From the NCBI GenBank assembly GCA_022225965.2, contig JAKJXP020000101.1, positions 1-64,000 of the forward strand: a stretch of DNA of 64,000 nucleotides, written 5' to 3'. The translations under genes and the position numbers were made by a program. Of the stretch, positions 43,652 through 55,885 are shown one piece after another; within the stretch, counting starts at the first letter, position 1, and each line of letters begins with the position of its first letter. Below the pieces are notes generated by a model. It worked only from the letters and a program-made list of their open reading frames with translations. It had not been told where the DNA came from and searched no databases. The stretch comes from Diatrype stigma (lineage: Eukaryota; Ascomycota; Sordariomycetes; Xylariales; Diatrypaceae).

Positions 43652-45736
43652 TTCTATTACCACCTAAGGAGACTTTTTTGGGACTGAATTAGATTCGACT
43701 GAACGGGACTGGACTGGGCTGTTGATTTCAAACTGTCTAGAGCAACTAGGGGGAAAGAGGCTCTCGACAGGCGGTACAAGAACTCATGTGCGCTACTACT
43801 TGAGCCAGTTGCAACGACAGCTACATATATATATACTTCCCATTTGATACCTGTAGCATGGTTACGAAGCCCCAAACTGTACATAATCCAAAACTACCCA
43901 GCTCGCAAGGTTTTCATCGACGGCCGTCTCGAAGAGATCGATTCCGAGGTCCGGAGCCTTTAGGTCCAGCCTCTGCCGCCTACGGGTTGGTTGTTACGTA
44001 TGGAGATGCATGGAGTATACGGCTTCAAGTAGGCCAAGATTATTAATAGGGATATCTAGATATATAGGGAAGAAATGAAATGTTTGTCACTAATTAGTCC
44101 CGCTGTCGCACTGGTTCAACGGCAGCGGGGTGGACTGGACTGGTTGTCTAGACCGTTGGTTTGATCTCCCACTCGAACGATTAAAAAGTTGACCGTCCTG
44201 CGCATTGAAGTCGCGAGAGGTAGGCAATTCGTGGGTTTTTGTGCTATGTAGTTCTTCACGCGAGGGGGTTGTGCTTGGACTTGGACTTGTCCTTGTCCTC
44301 GGCCAATTCGTAGAGAATTGGAGCGAGGTCAAGAATACCTACCGAGTGAATGACAGAAAACGAGAGATAGAAATATTATACTCGTGTACCAGACACAGAC
44401 AGTATGGCGTATTCGGCATCCTCATGTCAAGGTCTTCTTCTATGTGCTCGGATATATATCCAAGATTTGCGAATCGCAACTGTGATGTGATGATGGATGA
44501 GGAAGACTGAGGAAGTTTGCTGATGAAAATTTCAAGTTTTGTAAGGAAAAGACTGGGGCACAGAGGCTTTCCCATTCGTGGCTAGTTCGTGGCTAATCTG
44601 TGGCTTAGTCGAACTAGACAATTCCCGAGGTCAACTAGGTAGTAAGTTAAGCCAGGTCACGTGAGAGTAGCTATTAACTAGTTCGTGAGCCTCGAAAACT
44701 CTTATGTCTTTTTTCTTCTTTCCTTCCTTACACTTTTTAAAACATCGCACGATTAATCAACCGATTTCCCATTCCCTCACTTGCTATCGGTCATATTTGC
44801 GTGCTAGACTGACCTGGTTCGCTGCCAACTACCACTGTGACGGTTCTGCCTTTCGGCGTGTCGCATTTCTGGGGGCATCCAGATATTTTTATTCCAGCTC
44901 GGCCATTTGGGGGCATTCGTTGAGAGTGGGACCTGGAGCATGAGATATCCCTCATGCCTTGGTATCGTGCTGCCTGGCACCTGAGGACAATGCCTGCCCG
45001 AGAATGTTCGGGAGACGCAATAATCACTTGTGTGGTCCATGTGCATCTAAAGCTTGGAGTGTAGAGTCCACCTAGAGAAGTGCTAGGCAGGCTGCTATTA
45101 TACTGGATGCGTAATCTTCATGATTGTCTATGAGCCTCCATAACACCAACTATAAGTACTATCAAATAAATAAGGTAGTAGCAGTAGGGTCTTGTGTTTC
45201 ATCGGCGAAGCCCGGCTAGTAAAAGACCGAGAGTATAGAAGTATTACTCATTTGGGATGCAAATGCTATGTACGATAGGTCGGGTGTTATGGACTACTAA
45301 TAGGTCCTACCCATTTGACAACATCCCTGCGTAAACATGGCGAATTAACAAAGCGTGTATACTACTACAGGCATCGCGCTGAATAGCCTGCACCAAATCA
45401 GGTGTTTCCGGACGAGCGCGGGTATCACGATGCTATGATTGTCGTTAGCTCTCGTCGATTTACCGGCGCAAACGCCGAATTCCGAGCATCGGTGCCCCGG
45501 TTTATTAGCCTACACCCAGTAATGTACAATACCCGTACTATTAAACGTAGAGCTCGAGATGTACCTGTTTATCTCCAGGACCTAGACTATAACCTAGGCA
45601 CATGCTTCCGTCCCATCCAAGATCCCATCCAAGAAACTCAACCCACATACGACTCTTTCTCTTTCCCTTCTCAGTGTCTACCTTCAGTAGGCACCAATCA
45701 GCACATCTTTGAAGCAGCGGGCAATCGCCGAGCACC
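43652..45736. other. 2.1-kb intergenic region
   Basis: No supported gene. A short GGACTTGGACTTGTCCTTGTCC repeat-like patch lies near 44275-44300. Open frames are short and featureless. Confidence 0.5.
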
Positions 45737-46595
45737 ATGGGGTTGATCACGACGGCCCTGAAGCTAGGGCTCTGGGGCGCCACCGGCGGGGTTGCCAGTG
45801 TCGGCGTCGGTGCGGCCTACATCGCGGCGAGCACCCGGATAGTCGACCTCACGAAGGACGACCCGCTGTTCAAGTCCAAGACCTGGAAGAAATACAACCC
45901 CAGGGGCAACCCGTCTCTGCACGACGTTGTCATAAAACGCGTGCCCTTGAGCAAGATCAAGCCCGAGCTGCGCGACAACGAGGAAGCGCTGACCCACGAG
46001 TTCTGTCGGGGCGTCTGGAGCCGATGGGGTATGTGCCGATAACTAGATGGATTGTGCTGAAGATGCGAGATCGGGTGTGGGGGTTGGAGGAGGGGTTGCC
46101 CTTCGCACCCTTTCCTCGATTCTCTGATTGCTGTAACTCTATCTATTGATATATCTATACTGACCATGACGATGCTCGGTTCCAGGCTTCTACCCGCAGA
46201 GCAAGTTCCAGGAGCGGTACGACAAGGTGCCAGGGAGCGAGGGCGACCTGTGGGACATCTCGGACCTCGCGGTGGCGCGGTACGAGAAGGGCCTGCGGAT
46301 CGCGAACCACTTCGAGGTGGTCGAGCGGCAGGGCAACGAGATCTACATCCGCTGCGGCGGGTCGCCGCTGCTGGCCCCGGGCCTCCGGGCCTCGGACGGC
46401 CTGATCGTCCTCAGCGCCCACATCGACCGCGAGGCCCAGCAGGCCGAGTTCCGCTTCAAGTCCGCCTTGTTCAGCAGCGCCGCCGAGACAGCCGCACCGG
46501 ACGCGAAGCACCCCCTCCCGCCCAAGATCGTCTTCTTGCATAGGTGGTACGTCCGCATAATGACACAGGCCGCCATCGCGAGGGTGAAGGCGTGA
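45737..46595 (+). CDS. Conserved fungal protein of unknown function
   Basis: Exons 45737-46028 and 46186-46595, with a 157-bp intron, give about 233 residues. The N-terminus has one hydrophobic segment (LWGATGGVASVGVGAAYIAAS) that could be a signal anchor. It is followed by a soluble domain with KKYNPRGNPSLHDVVIKRVPLSKIKPEL, DLWDISDLAVARYEKGL, HFEVVER and RASDGLIVLSAHID. I recognise this layout from uncharacterised filamentous-fungal proteins, sometimes found near secondary-metabolite genes, but know no activity for it. The splice is supported by the WSRWG-FYPQSKFQERY junction. The neighbours give no hint of pathway. Confidence 0.8.
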
Positions 46596-47713
46596 GCGGG
46601 CGCGAGGCTCGCTAAGTCAAGATGGATGAGCCTCTCCTCTCCCCCTTTGCAAGGCGTCTGTATATAAGCTATCTACTGGTATAGAGTTGCTCGGAGAGTG
46701 GATGTCTGGTTACACGCAGCCTTGGAATCAAGCCTAAATGGGGGGGTCTCCCTATAGTAGCGATGAATAGGAAGCGGCGGGTCAAATATCGAGTACTTTA
46801 TACAAATCAAATCATGATATAGTCTAGCGGATACAACGTAATCCTTTGCAAGAGGGAAAGCCGAAGCCCCCAGGTACGGTCCAATTATGGAGACCAATTA
46901 TGGAAATTCACAAGGTAGACAGTACTATGACTGTATCTCAAGCCTTGAGAACTCAACAGGGGGTTTCAAGTCTTTCGATGAGATTCGGTTCACATTATCA
47001 TAAGATCACAATTATATACGGAGTGAGACATTTCGGCGAAGACACTTAGTGAATAACGAATAAGACAATAGTTCTCCATACTTTTCTTCGCCTTGGGGAC
47101 CTACATATGGGTGCCTACATGGAATGGCGACGTCTATTGAACCTACCGGTCCCTTGTCCAAGCAAGTATTAGACGTTGGTTCGCCATTGCAAACTAACCA
47201 CTTGGCAGCGTAGGCATCGTGATTCAACATAGGAGCAAGCAGGTGCTTCACTCCCTTTATTAGGGCCTTGAGTTGCGCCCTTGAATTGACCAATAGGAAA
47301 CTAATATACCCAGACTATCCAAGCAGCAAGTTGTGAGCACCCCTACCGCCTGCCTTTTCGACTTATGCATTCGATATTTCTGTTCTTTCCCCGCATCTCA
47401 TCTCGCCTCTGAATGAAATTCATTCCCCAGAATAGAAGCTCCCAAAGCCAAGTTCCCGAGGCTGATTGACAGGCAAAAAACAAATACATATAACAACGTA
47501 GTTAGTTATATTTGTTTTTAATCATCGCCCCACGAACAGACGACTTCGACACCAATTGACCCTTCCCGATCTAAACTAGTTCCTATAAGCCCATCGCGTC
47601 GGTTCGGCGTGAAGCTAAATAGCTATAACGACCGGAGCCCTTCACTAGTTGCGATCTTACCGACCAGCAATCCAATCACCACATTCAAGACGCACCCGCA
47701 CTCCTTGACAACG
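46596..47713. other. Intergenic region
   Basis: A 1.1-kb spacer between two plus-strand genes. No gene is seen. The last 200 bp are the probable leader of the next gene. Confidence 0.5.
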
Positions 47714-48767
47714 ATGGTAACGACACGGTCCGGGGGCAGTCGTGCCTCGACGCCGGCGCCGCCCTTTACCCCCGCGACCGCGACCGCGACCTCGAAATCC
47801 TCTTCGACATCGTCCTCCCGCCGCTCCAACCAGCAGAAGCAGCAGCGGCAGCAGTTGTGGGCGCACGCGCCCTCGCGGCTGACGCTCCTGTGGCTCGCCG
47901 TGTCGCTGCCGCTCGTGACGTGGGACAGCCTGTACGTGCTGCTGCGGCCGTGGACGATGGAGGGCGGGCACCTGCACTGGCCGCTGTGGGTGCCGTACAA
48001 GCTGTACGGCGAGGTCGACCACGTCTACGGGTGGAAGGCCTTCCGGGCCGGCAACGGCTTCACCTCCGCCCAGGGCTCGCTCAACGTCGTCGAGACCGCC
48101 CTGTACCTCGCCTACCTCGGCATCTACTTCGCTTCTGCTATTGGTGTTGGTAATGGGAAGGGCAGGAGGCAGACGGGTGGTGGTCAGGGCAAGAAGGTGC
48201 TGACGGGCCGCCCTGCAGCCGTGGCCGTCTTGCTTGCGTTCAGCGCCGCCGTCATGACGCTGAGCAAGACCGTGCTTTACTGTGAGGACCCTTCCGTTCC
48301 CGTACTTCCACTGGCTAGAAGGGTTCCCCGTGTCGTTGTAGGACTTGACTAGAGACGGCCGCGGTAGCTATCATATATAGACACATACATCGCTATCTGC
48401 GTGTATGTTTGTGCGAGTGGAGTGGAACGACTTGACTGACGATTTACTTCCTTCCCCTAGGGCTCAACGAGTACTTCTCCGGATTCGACAACATCGGCCA
48501 CAACAGCTGGCAGGACCTCGTCCTTCTGTGGATCATTCCCAAGTGAGTCTCTGGCCTTGCATGCTATCTGCCCAGCTGCATAGTACCTAGTATCTAGCAG
48601 CACACATACATATGCTTGCGCACCCCCCAACTAGCTAGTATCGTTATTAACCCATTTATAGCGGCGCATGGCTCGTCTTTCCCACCTACTTGATCTACGT
48701 CCTGGGCGGGGAGATGATAGATGGCTTGACAGCAGCCTCAGCAGGGGTGGCGATAAAGTCCGAGTGA
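47714..48767 (+). CDS. Conserved fungal multi-pass membrane protein
   Basis: Exons 47714-48281, 48461-48542 and 48662-48767 join in phase to about 251 residues. After a Ser/Thr-rich, probably cytosolic N-terminus come hydrophobic segments: SRLTLLWLAVSLPLVTWDSLYVLL, VVETALYLAYLGIYFASAIG, AAVAVLLAFSAAVMTLSKTVLYW and LVLLWIIPNGAWLVFPTYLIYV. The conserved polar blocks are HWPLWVPYKLYGEVDHVYGW and LNEYFSGFDNIGHN. The size, four-helix layout and acidic/aromatic loop residues remind me of the EXPERA/emopamil-binding group, but that is only a resemblance. No function is assigned. The reading frame ends at TGA 48765-48767, right at a GTGAGT that could also act as a donor. Confidence 0.8.
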
Positions 48768-49700
48768 GTGCAGGTACTGTCTTGTTATCCGTCCTAAGAA
48801 TAGAGATTTCCCCTCTTCTTTCTTGGTTGTTGTTGTTGGTGGTGGTGGTGGTGGTGGTGGTGTATATATAGGTGCAAGTCCGGACGCACGCACAATATGG
48901 GACACGTGGGATAGCTGAAAGGGGTGGCGGTATCTAAAGGCTTTACTGACAGCCTGTGACTTTCATGTCTAGACTAAGCGTTGAGGAGCAAGCCAATTCG
49001 AGTTCCCAGCCGCCTATTTGAGTGTTGCGTGATAGTAAAGAGATATGTGGCCAGACTACCAAAACCAGGGCTGTGAGCTTTCCCGATTCTCTCGAGATTC
49101 TCAGCTAGATATAGGTCGTTAGCATGATGCAACTATGTAGCATCTTGCAAACAACCGTAAAAGAGCTCCCCGATGATGAGCGCTGTCCTTAATCGGCGAT
49201 CGTCTGCAAGATGGTTTGCATAATCACATGCTGGATAGTTACCTTGGATAGTTACGGTTCTTGTGAAGATCGCTGTTGTCATTAAATCCATAGTAAAATC
49301 TTGGAGCAGGTATACATAGTTATGCCAAGACATTTCCCCAGGTGTTCCCACGAGCAATTAAGCTTCGCCAAGAAAGCCCTTAGATCGACGGTTGAGCGGC
49401 GGTAGGACGAAGCGATCTTGGAAGGCTTGAATGCTTGGACGCTTGGCATTTTTGCTTACCCACAGATTTGACCACCGGGCTCGTGTGCTGGATGTAGTTA
49501 GCTATAGATTGTATACTCTTTGATCTTTGACTGCTTCAAACACCACTCGCATATATATCGATGAGAGCACTCGATACTACCCAGATATCGCTCGGGTAAC
49601 GCAAAGCCGACGGGCCAATCCCGTCATGGGTGCGTACTGTAGGTTGCATCTACGTATCCCCGCCCCCCCTTGTCGGGGCATTCTTTTGCGAAATCTGGAA
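48768..49700. other. Intergenic region
   Basis: A (TTG)/(GGT) run at about 48824-48862 opens this 0.9-kb spacer. No gene is recognised. Confidence 0.5.
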
Positions 49701-50153
49701 TAACGTATTAGCCCCAAAGATCGGCCAGCCCCAAAGCTCGGCCACCTAATTTCTTACTTTAGTTATAATACTTTAAAAATTCATAACTTTACGAATACTT
49801 CATTAATTTACGTAAGGTCTTAATTCGTATATTGCTTTTTAAATACATTTTTATATAAAAAATATATAAAATTAATACCAAGTAATTTAAAAGCCGTATA
49901 TACGGTTATGCATATATGCGGCATATTTATATATGCAATTAACCGTTAATTTCATATATAACGCTAGGATTTATAAAATAAAATAAAATAAAAATCTTAT
50001 TATATAATTTATATCGTAAATAATATATAATATAAATTTTAAAAAGATGCATTAAGGTATAACGAAGTTATACGCGTTTAAAAAGTTGGGTTTTATATGA
50101 GAAATCAGGTGGCCGAGCTTTGGGGCTGGCCGATCTTTGGGGCTAACACGTTA
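49701..50153. mobile_element. Short AT-rich element with 55-bp terminal inverted repeats (MITE-like)
   Basis: The left end (49700-49754) and right end (50100-50154) are inverted copies of one another over 55 bp with two mismatches. Each arm contains a 17-bp motif twice in direct orientation (GCCCCAAAGATCGGCCA and GCCCCAAAGCTCGGCCA). The ends are flanked by TA, which fits a Tc1/mariner-type TA target duplication. The roughly 345-bp interior is extremely AT-rich and has no open frame, so the element is non-autonomous. Both arm mismatches are TG in one copy and TA in the other, the signature of repeat-induced point mutation. Confidence 0.82.
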
Positions 50154-51948
50154 TGCCGGATCATGTCGGATCCGTAGTGAGACAAAGGTTGCAACAGGGT
50201 AACGCCTGCAACGGCGTGACTCGTCGACCATGAATTGGCCACACATATCGGGACAATCGTGTGTCATGGACTCACCGTTGATTACATACATAGTATGCGA
50301 TCTTGTGCTACAATTACAAATTGCCGGTACAAGACAGTTCCTCGGTCGGTCCGGTGTACAGGAGCACCCAACTACCTAGTACCCCAATTAACACGTAGAA
50401 AGATAGACGTACGATACTGTGGCATGTTGGCTGCAAATGGCAAAGTGACTTATGAGTCTGGATAAAATCGGAATACGACCCTCTCATCAAATGAGGTAAC
50501 GGAAGTCGGTCACGAGCATCACAAAGTCATACCAGATACACGAGGTTGATTGTCGGGGTGTCCTTGAAACTGCCGAGGTGCTTGTTTTCTTCTTCTTATA
50601 TCACAGCCAAATGAATTGCATCGGCGGGGAGCCTTCCACGGAACTGCAAAGCAGTACGAAGTATAGTGCGTGTATGTATCACCTGATCACGCAGTCATTT
50701 ATCTGCCTACTACCTCACTATATAAGTACTTACGGAACTAAATGTGTGGCAGACTCACTGGCAGTATAAGTCATAGGTAGCTCTTGTATCACATCGATTT
50801 CTGCTGGATCAACACATTGTCAAACGCTTTTGAGACCACTGTCACGCACGCTCTTGCCATAAACAGGCCGTCTGCTATTACTTCATAAGTAAATGGAAGA
50901 CTAACGAAACAAGACTAAAAACAGACTATCATTCTACCCTACTAGATAAGAATAACGGCGGCCAGCACCAAATAGTTAAATGGCAATGGCAAGGGCAAGG
51001 GCTAATATGGTGTGCATGAGGTGGTGTGAATGGTGGACATGGTGATGGCGCTAGGGCGCACATGCTGTAATTGGCAGGCCCCTCTAGGCCTCTAGGCCTC
51101 TAGGCTCTCTAATACGTAGTAGGCTCTCTAGCACTGTAGCAGTCTTCCGTCCCCAGCAGCCCCAGCTCCCCCTTAGGTCCCAGGTCTCTAGTACCGTGTA
51201 GTATGTAGGTCCTCTGGTAGGTACTCGGGCTCTTGGGGTATTCCCCCACCTCCTGCACTTGTGGTGAACTAGGAAGGATCGGGGAAGTTCGCGCCCAATC
51301 TCTGACCAACCCGGCGATCCGATGCTTCTTGACCACCCCGTCAGCCATTCAACAAGTCTCCCAAGGCCCCCCGTTCCCACCACCACCCATTCGTTCCCTC
51401 TTGTTTCTACCGTCCATCCAAGACTTTCTCTCGGCGCCCAGCCTTTTGCACTCGACACCTCAGGAATAGCCCCCGGCGACTCGCGACATTGTGCGACGAC
51501 GATTTGATATTGTAATATTGGGATATTGACATATTTCCGACCCTGCGCAATCGATTGCTGGTGGAAGTAACGAGGAGCAAGGAGGAGCCGTTTGACGCCA
51601 CGAAGCCCGACATTGGTAGGACAATTCGGCCCTGTAAGCGAAACTCGCATCGAACTCGAACTCGAACTCGAACTCGACGTCGAAGACCGGTCTCAGACTC
51701 GAACTCGGACTCAAACTTCATTCCACGACGACTCGGGCGTAGCGCATACTCTATTGGAAAGACCCACGAATTTTGACCGCGACATCCGACGAATACGCAA
51801 TTCGTCTTCCACGCGTTTCGGGCCCCGAAGCCTTCGCCGGGCCCAACCTGTTCCATGGCTTTCAGCCCCCGATAGTGGGAGCCTGTCCGCCTCTTGAGCG
51901 TCGTCGCGTCCCACCGCTGGCCGGGTCAATTCCTTGGGGGGTTCAGAA
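50154..51948. other. Intergenic region and palH leader
   Basis: No gene before palH. It holds a GGCCTCTA repeat at about 51077-51105 and a (CGAACT)n tract at 51651-51677 in the probable 5' leader of palH. Confidence 0.5.
51651..51677. repeat. (CGAACT)n short tandem repeat
   Basis: About four units upstream of palH, followed by diverged copies to about 51720. Confidence 0.85.
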
Positions 51949-54312
51949 ATGGATGCACGGCAGGACTGGCAGTCCTCTAGTGAGGCTGCCATCACGGCTA
52001 TTGCAACTGCCACTTCCGATATTGCAGCTAGTCTGTGCTCGCCTTCAATCCTGCCAGCGAATGGCGTACTGTCGCTGCCGGGACTGCCGGCAACGACCTT
52101 GGCGGCCGATGCCTTCTACCGACCCGAATGCAGCCAGGCGCCCCAGCCCGCTATTATTGCGAACGGGGGTGTTAATATAGACCAGACCTCGAATCCCGAA
52201 GATTTCGGGTTCTCCGACTTTCGCGATCCGTTTTACGCTTCCATATTCCCGCAATGCTATGCCTTGGCTGCCACGACCGTGCTTGCATATGTGCTTTTTA
52301 TAATGTTGATCATCGTACCCCGATCTTTCCTTGATGGCGGGGTTGTCGTTCTAGGCAGGCGTGGATTTACGAATGGTCCCAGGAATGGCATCAGTATTGG
52401 AGGTCGTCCGTGGCTCCAGAAAGTCGCCTCGCTGACCGTTACGATATCGCTCACCATTGCTACCGGCGATACCTTCCGAGTTGCCGAGCAGCAATATGGC
52501 TGGGGGATACAAAACGCTTCCGAGCTCCAGGCCGAAGTCCTCGGCGGGACGCAGTTGAAATCCATCCAACTGATATCTGATACATTCCTGTGGTTGGCTC
52601 AGGCACAGACCTTGATACGACTATTCCCGCGGCAGAGAGAAAAAATCATAATCAAATGGACTGCCTTCTCTCTTATCTCGCTCGATGTCATATTTGGTGC
52701 GCTCAACAGTTTTCACTACACTGGGCAGGGGCAGGTCAGGCCACGCAACTTCACCGAGGCCGTGCCAGCTCTGAGTTACCTTTTCCAGTTGTCACTTGGG
52801 CTTCTATATGCCGCTTGGGTAATCTACTATTCGCTCATGAAGAAGCGATACGCATTCTATCATCCGTTGATGAAGAACGTTTCATTTATTGCCATGCTAT
52901 CGATATTTTCCATACTTGTCCCGGTGGTTTTCTTTATCCTCGACATTGCAGAACCGCAATTCACTGGATGGGGTGAGTACGTGCGATGGGTGGGCGCCGC
53001 TGCTGCGAGCGTGGTTGTTTGGGAGTGGGTAGAACGTATTGAAGCACTGGAACGTGAAGAAAAGAAGGACGGTATTCTGGGACGGGAAGTCTTCGATGGT
53101 GATGAGATGATGGATGTATCCCCTTCGGAGCTGTCATGGCCTCGACGGCGGAAGGGCAAGAAGAAGGGAGGAGATGGCGACGGGAATGGGGATGGAGGCG
53201 AGAGCGGATACGGTACAAGCGATTTGAACCAGGCCTCAGCTGGTCGCAGCAATATGTGGCCTGCTATGTCGTCTATTGCTAGCCGGTATAGGTCGAGAGC
53301 TGAGGGTGGTGTTGACAGCTCCCAAGAACAATCGGACACGCAAGCTACCTTGATGGGCAGCAGCTCGGAAGCTCGGAACCTACAGCCACCCCCTTGGCTG
53401 TCTCGACCGCCTCCCGCAGTGACACCGGTGAGCAGGACGGATACTGCAAGTGCTGACAGCACTGTGTATGCTGTACGCTATCAGCATCAGCCTCCTACGG
53501 AGAGCGTCTCTAGATCAACAGATGAACGGCCGGACCGGCCTGCCTCGAGAGGTGGAAGTAATATATCTCCTACCGGGGTTTCCCCCTCAGAGGGAGGCGA
53601 CTCCAGCAACCAGCCTCCGGCGCCGCAGCCGTCACAGCAGCCATCACAGTCAGGAGTGATAACTGAACGTGCAGCAGACAATGGGCATTGGCACCGACTA
53701 ACACAGTTCAATCCATTTCGGTCTTCTTCGCATGGACCCCCGGCTGAGATCGTGCCTCATACGAATTCACAACAACAGGCGCCACGGCGTAGTCACGAAA
53801 ACCGGGGTAGATGGGATCTTAGAGGACGTTTCGAGGACTTTGCTGCGACGCACGCTGAAAAAGTCATGGAGAAGATCAAGGGTACGCCAGATACGGAGAG
53901 CCTTGAGGTGACCGTGATCCCGGCTCCACCTCGTAGGGGAGCAGCGCTTTCTAGGTTACTCGAGGAAGAGGAAGACGAGCAAGAGCAATCTTCCGCTCCG
54001 CATCATGAGCCATACGTCACGGCTGTTCCAGCATCAGCCATGATGTCTACGGGCAATACCTCTGGAATCGGTCCTGCTACGCCTGGACTCCGCAGCACCA
54101 ATATGCCATCGAATCCAATGGGGCCTATGCTGAGGCCGGTAGAAAGGCGTGATGATACGTTGCAACTCAGACCGCCGAACCACATGCGATACGACGGTGC
54201 ATCATTATCTCCTACCGGCCCTAGAGGAAGGGACCAACCCGAGAGCGTTTCTCCAAGTTCCACCGCCAACCTGCCGACAATTGATGAAGCACGGCAACGT
54301 TGGCCAACGTGA
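51949..54312 (+). CDS. palH: pH-response sensor PalH/Rim21
   Basis: Intronless frame of 787 residues from the ATG at 51949; an extension to 51934 lacks an ATG. Seven hydrophobic segments follow an N-terminal extracellular region: CYALAATTVLAYVLFIMLII, KVASLTVTISLTIATG, DTFLWLAQAQTLIRLF, WTAFSLISLDVIFGAL, LFQLSLGLLYAAWVIYY, FIAMLSIFSILVPVVFFIL and WVGAAAASVVVWEW. Signature blocks of PalH, such as GGRPWLQKVA, LFPRQREKIIIKW, MKKRYAFYHP and ERIEALEREEKKDGILGREV, are present. PalH senses alkaline pH at the plasma membrane and signals through the arrestin PalF to the ESCRT-linked processing of transcription factor PacC. The long Ser/Pro/Gln-rich cytoplasmic tail (about residues 380-787) is where PalF would bind. 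Very confident. Confidence 0.96.
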   Translation: MDARQDWQSSSEAAITAIATATSDIAASLCSPSILPANGVLSLPGLPATTLAADAFYRPECSQAPQPAIIANGGVNIDQTSNPEDFGFSDFRDPFYASIFPQCYALAATTVLAYVLFIMLIIVPRSFLDGGVVVLGRRGFTNGPRNGISIGGRPWLQKVASLTVTISLTIATGDTFRVAEQQYGWGIQNASELQAEVLGGTQLKSIQLISDTFLWLAQAQTLIRLFPRQREKIIIKWTAFSLISLDVIFGALNSFHYTGQGQVRPRNFTEAVPALSYLFQLSLGLLYAAWVIYYSLMKKRYAFYHPLMKNVSFIAMLSIFSILVPVVFFILDIAEPQFTGWGEYVRWVGAAAASVVVWEWVERIEALEREEKKDGILGREVFDGDEMMDVSPSELSWPRRRKGKKKGGDGDGNGDGGESGYGTSDLNQASAGRSNMWPAMSSIASRYRSRAEGGVDSSQEQSDTQATLMGSSSEARNLQPPPWLSRPPPAVTPVSRTDTASADSTVYAVRYQHQPPTESVSRSTDERPDRPASRGGSNISPTGVSPSEGGDSSNQPPAPQPSQQPSQSGVITERAADNGHWHRLTQFNPFRSSSHGPPAEIVPHTNSQQQAPRRSHENRGRWDLRGRFEDFAATHAEKVMEKIKGTPDTESLEVTVIPAPPRRGAALSRLLEEEEDEQEQSSAPHHEPYVTAVPASAMMSTGNTSGIGPATPGLRSTNMPSNPMGPMLRPVERRDDTLQLRPPNHMRYDGASLSPTGPRGRDQPESVSPSSTANLPTIDEARQRWPT

Positions 54313-55059
54313 CCTTAGCAGCGTATCTCTCTGGCTGGCGTTGTCTGGCCTTGTTGGATCTTTTATCATATCAAACAAGGCTCATCAGTGACCCGGATCC
54401 ATGATTCTTCTCAGTTGTTATTAGCGGCATTGCGAGGCGCAGGCATCAAAAAAGCAGTATACCCAATGGGCGGTTCGGAGTTGGAATTTGGATGGAAGTT
54501 TTGGTTATCGAAATGGAGTAAGGCCGATTGATTGGATGCATCCTCATATAGGTTTATGTATATATAGAGATATATATGCCGTCATCTCAAGGCATTGTAT
54601 CAGAGACGGACGTATCATTGGGGACATAGGGCAGAAGAGACATGAAGGGGTTTTTGGCTAGCCGGCGGACTGGCATTACTTTGGTCGGATATTGGATCTG
54701 AGGAGACAGCCTGTCTTCGAAATACAAGCCATGTTCGTATGGGTTTATATCATCGCTCCTCGGCGTTACTACTATGTACACAGCATAACGATCAAATGTC
54801 ATAATATCTCCAGACCTCGGTAGGTCAGGAGACACATTTACGTATAATATGAGCGGTCAATGCGGGACTACCGGAATGCGGGACTAGGTCCTACAAGATC
54901 CCCACCGTAGGCCGTGGCTCCGGCAAATCAGCAGCGGACGAACATGCTGATAGCGATAGTGGGATTTCCAATAGCGGGATTGCTCATTTAATAGTGGGAT
55001 CTAAGTACATCGGTGATCGCATCTTCAGCGCCGGGCGCCCAATAATGGCGCGAAGAAAA

Positions 55060-55273
55060 GGGTCCCTAGAGTCCCGAGAGTCCCTAGAGTCCCTAGAGTT
55101 TTCAGGGTCCCCAACTCGAACGAGAAACAGCGGGCAAAAGTGTAATTTGAAGCGCTATAACTATTTTAGAGATAGCAGGGGAAAAGAGGATCTGAGGAAG
55201 GGGTCCCGGGCCATTATTTCGACCACTTCACCTTTTTTCAATCTTGACACTTTGACACTTGACACTTGACACT
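55060..55273. repeat. Short direct repeats AGTCCCTAG and GACACTT
   Basis: Three to four AGTCCCTAG-type units at about 55060-55100 and four GACACTT-type units at about 55244-55273, upstream of the ceramide synthase gene. Confidence 0.8.
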
Positions 55274-55480
55274 TGTGAACTTTTCGACCGCCTCGTCCAA
55301 CTCCGTCATCCCGCCACCACCCCGTCGTCGCCCCCGTCACTTCGTCACCCCCGTCACCCATAATTTCATAGCCCCCATCCGGATGACTTTCACTCCTTCA
55401 AGCATCTTTGGGACTTCTCGTAGGCCGGTTCTACACACATACAGATTGTTGTAGTCCGGCTCTTTAATCAGGACCTTATA

Positions 55481-55506
55481 CACACACACACACACACACA
55501 CACACA
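55481..55506. repeat. (CA)13 microsatellite
   Basis: Thirteen CA units followed by a CGTC run at about 55508-55530. Confidence 0.93.
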
Positions 55507-55885
55507 TACGTCCGTCCGTCCGTACGTGCGTCCTACTGCGGATTGCACGACGTTACCTGCATACTCCTTACCCATTGTGTTGTATTGAACTGTTCTTGTA
55601 CTGTATTGTACCTACTAGGGATATATCCATCTCTGCCTTCCCCAAACGAACTGAACCGAACCGAACCGCATCGTATCGTGCCGTATCCAAACTGGAACGT
55701 CCTCCGTCCCGCCCCTTTTCACCTACCAACCTTGACATCGAACCGAACCGAATCGATTCGGATCCCGTGGCTCCTGACCTGCTCCCGGTCCTGCTAGCCA
55801 ACCAACGTAGCAGTCGTATTGTATAGGTACGAGGTCGTTTTGGATTGTGGAACGGAAGAAAGAAAGGAAAAACATTTGCGCCGCC

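Larger units (their letters stand above)
54313..55885. other. Intergenic region, promoter of LAG1
   Basis: A 1.6-kb spacer with several short direct repeats: AGTCCCTAG units at about 55060-55100, GACACTT units at about 55244-55273, (CA)13 at 55481-55506 and CGTC units just after. No gene is recognised. Confidence 0.5.

Noticed and set aside
42737..43663. 308-residue open frame antisense to the NLP gene
   Set aside because: Codon-bias shadow with Arg/Val-rich composition and no recognisable features.
44090..44200. tRNA-like GGTTCAA and arm-like words
   Set aside because: No matching A box, acceptor stem or anticodon arm could be drawn. No tRNA was found elsewhere in the window either.
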